Source: Hyphomicrobiales bacterium (lineage in GTDB: Bacteria; Pseudomonadota; Alphaproteobacteria; Rhizobiales; Xanthobacteraceae). From it: a stretch of 8,624 nt of DNA. The stretch covers positions 1 to 8,624 of the forward strand of contig JACQDO010000142.1 in the NCBI GenBank assembly GCA_016201085.1, in the 5' to 3' direction. Numbering within the stretch: the first letter of the stretch is position 1; each line of letters opens with the position of its first letter. The notes under the pieces were generated by a model that was not told the DNA's origin, did no database searches, and saw only the letters and a program-made list of their open reading frames with translations. Below, piece after piece: positions 5,905-8,624 of the stretch. Position numbers and translations under genes: made by a program.

Positions 5905-6058
5905 GAACCGCCTGAGGCTCGGGCTTATTTGCGGCGGTTCTCCTTACGGCGCCGGTCCGCGCTTTCCGGCGAGCGTAGTAATGCCCCACCTGTCAGCGAG
6001 CTCCTCGCGGGAGGTCCTAATGCCTCCGGGCGGGGGCCGGCGCCGCCCGGGGGTTAGG
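5905..6058. repeat. Further chained hairpins of the palindrome island
   Basis: Directly after the nested palindrome come three more. GAACCGCC (5905-5912) pairs with GGCGGTTC (5933-5940). CGCCGG (5950-5955) pairs with CCGGCG (5966-5971). CCTAA (6016-6020) and CCGGGCGG (6026-6033) pair with CCGCCCGG (6043-6050) and TTAGG (6054-6058). Open frames crossing the area (for example 5668-6057 plus) have no ribosome-binding site and Arg/Pro/Ala-rich, repeat-derived translations. Between 5489 and 6237 I see no gene. Confidence 0.5.
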
Positions 6059-6130
6059 GGGTGCGTTCATCCCCCGCCCGCAGGCGCCGCATCCGATCCC
6101 ACGTCATGACGCCTCATGAAGCGCCCCTCA

Positions 6131-6156
6131 TTGGGTCGGACAATTTTGACTATAAT
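6131..6156 (+). promoter_or_regulatory. Promoter-like element with overlapping GTCGGAC palindrome
   Basis: A perfect TATAAT (6151-6156) stands out in this GC-rich DNA. The best upstream -35 candidates are poor: TTGGGT at 6131 gives a short 14-base spacer, and nothing good lies at 17. GGGTCGGACAA (6134-6144) just upstream resembles the GT-N3-AC core bound by FadR-type GntR repressors. Transcription starting near 6163 would leave a leader of about 75 bases before the amidohydrolase ATG at 6238. The -10 match is what I see; the operator is inference. Confidence 0.4.
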
Positions 6157-6237
6157 CCTTGTTAGGACTGCGGTCAAGTGGCAATATTCCTGACGGCGGC
6201 GGTTGCGGCGCCCTCGCCCACCGCCTAGGTTCGCGCG

Positions 6238-7095
6238 ATGCTTGCCGCCGCCTTCCCGCCGCCCGGCGCCACCGACTGCCATGTGCACGTGATCGGGCCG
6301 AAGTCGCGCTATCCGCTCTCGCGCGAGCGCCGCTATACGCCGATGGATGCGCCGGCCGCGGCGCTCGCCGCCATGCTCGCGCGCCTCAAACTCGCGCGCG
6401 TGGTGCTGGTGCAGCCGAGCTTCTACCGCACCGACAATGCCTGCATGTTCGCCGCCATGGCCGAACTGCCGCAGGCGCGCGGCGTCGCCGTGCTGCCGGA
6501 CAAGGTGGCGGCGGCCGAACTCGATCGCCTGCATGCGCGGGGCATCCGCGGCCTGCGCGTCAACATCGCCACCGGCGGCGCGGCCGCGCTTGAGGTCATG
6601 CGGCGCGACATCGCGGCGGCCGCGCGTTTGTGCGAACGGCACGGCTGGCATGTGCAGCTGTTCGTCGCGTCCACCGCCATCGAAGCGCTGACCCCGCTGC
6701 TCAAGGAACTGCCGGTCGACATCGTGTTCGATCATTTCGGCCTGAACGCGCCGGGCGCCGACACGCCGGGCTTGCGCGCCCTCAAGCGGCTGCTGCACGC
6801 CGGCAAGACCTGGGTGAAAATTTCCGGCGCCTACCGCATTACCAGTTGGCGCGATCCGCGCCTCGGTCCGCTGGCGCGCGAGCTGTGCGCGGTCAATCCG
6901 CAGCGCATCGTCTGGGGCTCGGACTGGCCGCATACGCCCAAGCACAGTCTGCGCAAGCCGAATGCGGAGGAGGAATTGCCGTTCCAGGCGATCGACACCG
7001 CCGCGCTGCTGGCGCTGGTGCCGCATTGGCTCGGGAACGACCGGCTGGTGCGACGCGTGATGGTGGATAACCCGAGGAAGCTGTACGACTTCTAG
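6238..7095 (+). CDS. Amidohydrolase-2 family metal-dependent hydrolase (LigI/PDC hydrolase-like)
   Basis: This 285-residue TIM-barrel enzyme belongs to the amidohydrolase superfamily (Amidohydro_2 type). TDCHVHVIG at the N-terminus gives the metal-binding H15-x-H17 of strand 1. VFDHFG gives H166 on a later strand, and WGSDWPHT gives the catalytic D229 with H232. This set and the 285-residue length resemble 2-pyrone-4,6-dicarboxylate hydrolase (LigI) and related lactonases that open carboxylated rings in aromatic breakdown. NPRKLYDF is a usual C-terminal ending. The start is fixed: an in-frame TAG lies 12 bases upstream, ATG 6238 is the only start before the HxH motif, and the next Met is at residue 36. 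The ribosome-binding site is weak (TAGG, about 9 bases upstream). It stands alone, with the palindrome island before it and 199 bases with no clear gene or terminator after it. Family confident; substrate unknown, and LigI itself is only one candidate. Confidence 0.9.
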   Translation: MLAAAFPPPGATDCHVHVIGPKSRYPLSRERRYTPMDAPAAALAAMLARLKLARVVLVQPSFYRTDNACMFAAMAELPQARGVAVLPDKVAAAELDRLHARGIRGLRVNIATGGAAALEVMRRDIAAAARLCERHGWHVQLFVASTAIEALTPLLKELPVDIVFDHFGLNAPGADTPGLRALKRLLHAGKTWVKISGAYRITSWRDPRLGPLARELCAVNPQRIVWGSDWPHTPKHSLRKPNAEEELPFQAIDTAALLALVPHWLGNDRLVRRVMVDNPRKLYDF

Positions 7096-7294
7096 GTTAG
7101 TCGCGGCGCGCTCCGCGGCGCCGGCCGAGGCTCCCTGCGGCAAGGATTAATTTCTAATTTTCGCACCGGAGGGACGGCCGTTCGAGAAGTCCGCGATTGC
7201 CCGCGCCGGCCCTCGAATTCCCATGCGTACTGTGAGATGTTTGCATCCCCAGGATGTGTGCAAGGAACGCAGTCCAGCAAAAAGGGAGGGTGTC

Positions 7295-7759
7295 ATGAAC
7301 GCTTGGAAAAAAATACTACCGGCCGTTTTGGCCGTTATCGGCCTGCTCGGCGGCTCCGTCTTCGCCGCCGAAAGAGCGACCAAGGATGAAGCGCAGGCGA
7401 TGGTGAAGAAGGCGGTGGCCTTCGTCAAAGCGCAGGGCGCGGACAAAGGCTATGCCGAAATCAGCAACAAGACCGGCCAATTCGTCGACCGCGACCTCTA
7501 CATCGTCGTCTATGGGCTGGACGGTGTGGTGCGGGCGCACGGCGCCAACCAGAAGCTGGTCGGCAAGAACATGCTCGACGCGCAGGACGTCGACGGCAAA
7601 TATTTCGTCAAGGAGCGGGCCGAACTCGGCAGCAAGCAGGCGTCGTTCTGGCAGGACTACAAGTTCGTCGATCCGTTGACCAAGAAGATCGAGCCCAAGC
7701 AAATGTATTGCGAGCGACTCGATGAAACCGTGGTTTGCGGCGGCGTCTATAAGCTCTGA
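7295..7759 (+). CDS. Secreted single-Cache-domain protein
   Basis: This 154-residue protein is an exported stand-alone Cache domain, the extracellular small-ligand sensor module usually found in chemoreceptors and histidine kinases. The signal peptide MNAWKKILPAVLAVIGLLGG ends near SVFAA. The mature domain starts with a helix (DEAQAMVKKAVAFVKAQG) and continues with the typical strand series: FVDRDLYIVVYGLDGVVRAHG, NQKLVGKNMLDAQDVDGKYFVKE, SFWQDYKFVDPLTKKIEPK and ETVVCGGVYKL. It has no transmembrane or signalling domain after the Cache fold, so it must bind a ligand freely in the periplasm or pass it to a partner. C139 (MYCERL) and C148 (VVCGG) lie on neighbouring strands and may form a disulfide. 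ATG 7295 is chosen over 7223 because GGGAGGG lies 4-5 bases upstream and the signal peptide begins there. The gap before it (7096-7294) has an AT-rich patch around 7147-7160 but no promoter I trust. Confidence 0.87.
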   Translation: MNAWKKILPAVLAVIGLLGGSVFAAERATKDEAQAMVKKAVAFVKAQGADKGYAEISNKTGQFVDRDLYIVVYGLDGVVRAHGANQKLVGKNMLDAQDVDGKYFVKERAELGSKQASFWQDYKFVDPLTKKIEPKQMYCERLDETVVCGGVYKL

Positions 7760-7799
7760 GCGATCGTCACGGGCCGCGTTCGCGCGTCCTCCGGACTGC

Positions 7800-7840
7800 G
7801 TCAACGGGTTCGCGTGCCGCGCACGCGAACCCGCAATGAC
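7800..7840. repeat. REP-like palindrome, possible transcript end
   Basis: CGGGTTCGCGTGC (7805-7817) pairs perfectly with GCACGCGAACCCG (7821-7833) around a CGC loop: 13 base pairs. The right flank ends CCCGCAATGAC, the same end as the palindrome at 1741-1779. It lies 40 bases after the Cache gene stop. It is strong enough to stall or protect RNA, but no T-run follows, so calling it an intrinsic terminator would be a stretch. Confidence 0.7.
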
Positions 7841-7950
7841 CGAAATTTTAGTCCGCGTCGCCCGCAATCGGCGACTGTTCGGTGGCCAGACATCCAACTC
7901 GTATTGTGTCATGTTTCGTCCAGTCGGGCGCAATCCGAGTGGAGAAACAA

Positions 7951-8624
7951 ATGTCGGCCAACACACGTGTTTTTGCGGGCGTCATCGCGCTCTTGGCGGT
8001 GACCAGCTTCGCCGGTCCGACAGCGGCGCAATCGCAGGACTGCACAGGAAATTCAGGGACCGATCGGGACATTCAAATCGGTGCCTGCACCGCCGCAATC
8101 CAGTCGGGTCGCTGGCTGGGCAAGGACCTGGCTTGGGCCTTCAACAATCGCGGCAGTGCCTACAAAGACAAAGGGCAATACGACCGCGCCATCCAGGACT
8201 ACGACCAGGCGGTCAAACTCGATCCGAACAATGCCTCAGCATTCAGCAATCGCGGCGTTGCTTACAAAAACAAAGGCCAATACGACCGCGCCATCCAAGA
8301 CTACGACCAAGCGATTAAGCTCAATCCGAGCTACGCTTTCGCTTTCAATAATCGCGGCGCCGTTTATTCGGATAAAAAACAATACGACCGCGCCATCCCG
8401 GACTATGATCAGGCAATCAAACTCGATCCGAACTATGCCTTTGCCTTCAACAATCGCGGCAGTGCTTACAAAAACAAAGGCCAACTCGACCGCGCGATCC
8501 AAGACTACGACCAAGCGATTAAGCTCGATCCGAGCTACTCTTCTGCTTTCAACAATCGCGGCGCCGCTTTTTCGGATAAAAAACAATACGATCGTGCCAT
8601 CCAGGACTACGATCAAGCGATTAA
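7951..8624 (+). CDS. Exported tetratricopeptide-repeat protein, 3' part missing (off right edge)
   Basis: The open frame starts at ATG 7951 and is still open at the window end (224 full codons). GGAGAA lies 8-9 bases upstream. The N-terminus MSANTRVFAGVIALLAVTSF is a signal peptide, probably cut after AGPTAA. A short region with C31 and C46 (DCTGNSGTDRD, GACTAAIQSGRW) precedes the repeats; this Cys-containing start is common in rhizobial periplasmic TPR proteins. From residue 63 on come 34-residue TPR units of the form AFNNRGSAYKDKGQYDRAIQ followed by DYDQAVKLDPNNAS: four complete and a fifth cut. TPR arrays form a superhelix for protein-protein contacts, here in the periplasm; no enzyme domain is visible. 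The codons are more A/T-rich (AAA AAC AAA) than in neighbouring genes. It may be cotranscribed with the Cache gene, but the 191-base gap with a strong palindrome argues against it. The partner is unknown. Confidence 0.9.
   Translation, partial: MSANTRVFAGVIALLAVTSFAGPTAAQSQDCTGNSGTDRDIQIGACTAAIQSGRWLGKDLAWAFNNRGSAYKDKGQYDRAIQDYDQAVKLDPNNASAFSNRGVAYKNKGQYDRAIQDYDQAIKLNPSYAFAFNNRGAVYSDKKQYDRAIPDYDQAIKLDPNYAFAFNNRGSAYKNKGQLDRAIQDYDQAIKLDPSYSSAFNNRGAAFSDKKQYDRAIQDYDQAI
8137..8624 (+). repeat. 102-base in-frame tandem TPR repeats
   Basis: Units begin at 8137, 8239, 8341, 8443 and 8545 (last incomplete). Units 2 and 4 agree at about 91 of 102 bases, and units 3 and 5 at about 70 of the 80 visible bases, while neighbouring units differ much more in the first third (AAAAACAAAGGC against TCGGATAAAAAA). 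The real period is therefore 204 bases, a duplicated two-TPR block. All units keep the reading frame. Confidence 0.9.

Noticed and set aside
5668..6109. Plus-strand frames 5668-6057 and 5738-6109 in the palindrome island
   Set aside because: They have no ribosome-binding site, an Arg/Pro-rich composition, and overlap hairpin repeats throughout.
6067..7143. 358-codon minus-strand frame opposite the amidohydrolase
   Set aside because: The plus strand has HxH, DHFG and GSDWPH motifs; the minus reading is Arg/His/Gly-rich low-quality sequence with no domain.
7102..7160. GC-rich inverted repeats followed by an AT-rich patch after the amidohydrolase as a terminator
   Set aside because: The stems are short (5 base pairs), overlapping alternatives exist, and the T-rich patch starts over 20 bases later, so an intrinsic terminator is not supported.
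7316..7966. 216-codon minus-strand frame opposite the Cache gene
   Set aside because: The plus-strand protein has a signal peptide, a ribosome-binding site and family motifs; the minus frame has none.
8236..8616. 126-codon minus-strand frame with repeating VVLDGAVVL segments
   Set aside because: It is the antisense reading of the TPR repeats; its repetition only reflects the 102-base units.
8137..8624. Regular repeats that could suggest a CRISPR array
   Set aside because: The units are 102 bases, joined without spacers, in one reading frame, and translate as canonical TPRs.

Overview
The window is GC-rich DNA, most likely from an alphaproteobacterium of the order Hyphomicrobiales (Bradyrhizobium/Rhodopseudomonas/Xanthobacteraceae type). 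I base this on the gene families, the strong G/C bias at third codon positions (which also opens very long antisense frames), and intergenic palindromes with GTCATT..CGGG ends that resemble those I remember from that group. No database search was possible.

Layout. Positions 1-1235 (minus strand) hold a two-gene CoA-transferase operon, scoA then scoB; scoB runs off the left edge. Positions 1340-1660 (minus) hold a small unknown protein with two membrane segments, and a 19-base direct repeat lies on either side of that region. From 1831 to 5488 (plus) four genes lie head to tail: a D-2-hydroxyacid dehydrogenase broken by a frameshift, an M24 (aminopeptidase P/creatinase fold) protein whose metal ligands are mostly replaced, a periplasmic Bug/TctC-type solute-binding protein, and a RidA-like protein lacking the usual active-site arginine. 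Positions 5489-6237 hold no believable gene; the stretch is a chain of palindromic repeats ending in a promoter-like sequence. Positions 6238-7095 (plus) encode a metal-dependent amidohydrolase resembling 2-pyrone-4,6-dicarboxylate hydrolase. Positions 7295-7759 (plus) encode a secreted single-Cache-domain protein. From 7951 to the right edge (plus) an exported tetratricopeptide-repeat protein is cut by the window end.

How the genes may work together. The 1831-5488 block looks like a small catabolic cluster: a binding protein to capture an organic acid or amide outside the cell, an M24-fold hydrolase or lyase, a 2-hydroxyacid/2-ketoacid oxidoreductase (now apparently damaged) and a RidA-family accessory protein. 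The nearby CoA transferase and amidohydrolase fit general organic-acid catabolism. The substrate cannot be read from the sequence. The most interesting points are the non-canonical M24 active site, the Arg-less RidA partner, a hairpin that would hide the ribosome-binding site of the binding protein, the frameshift in the dehydrogenase, and the 204-base higher-order duplication in the TPR gene. I see no phage, CRISPR, transposase, tRNA or rRNA.
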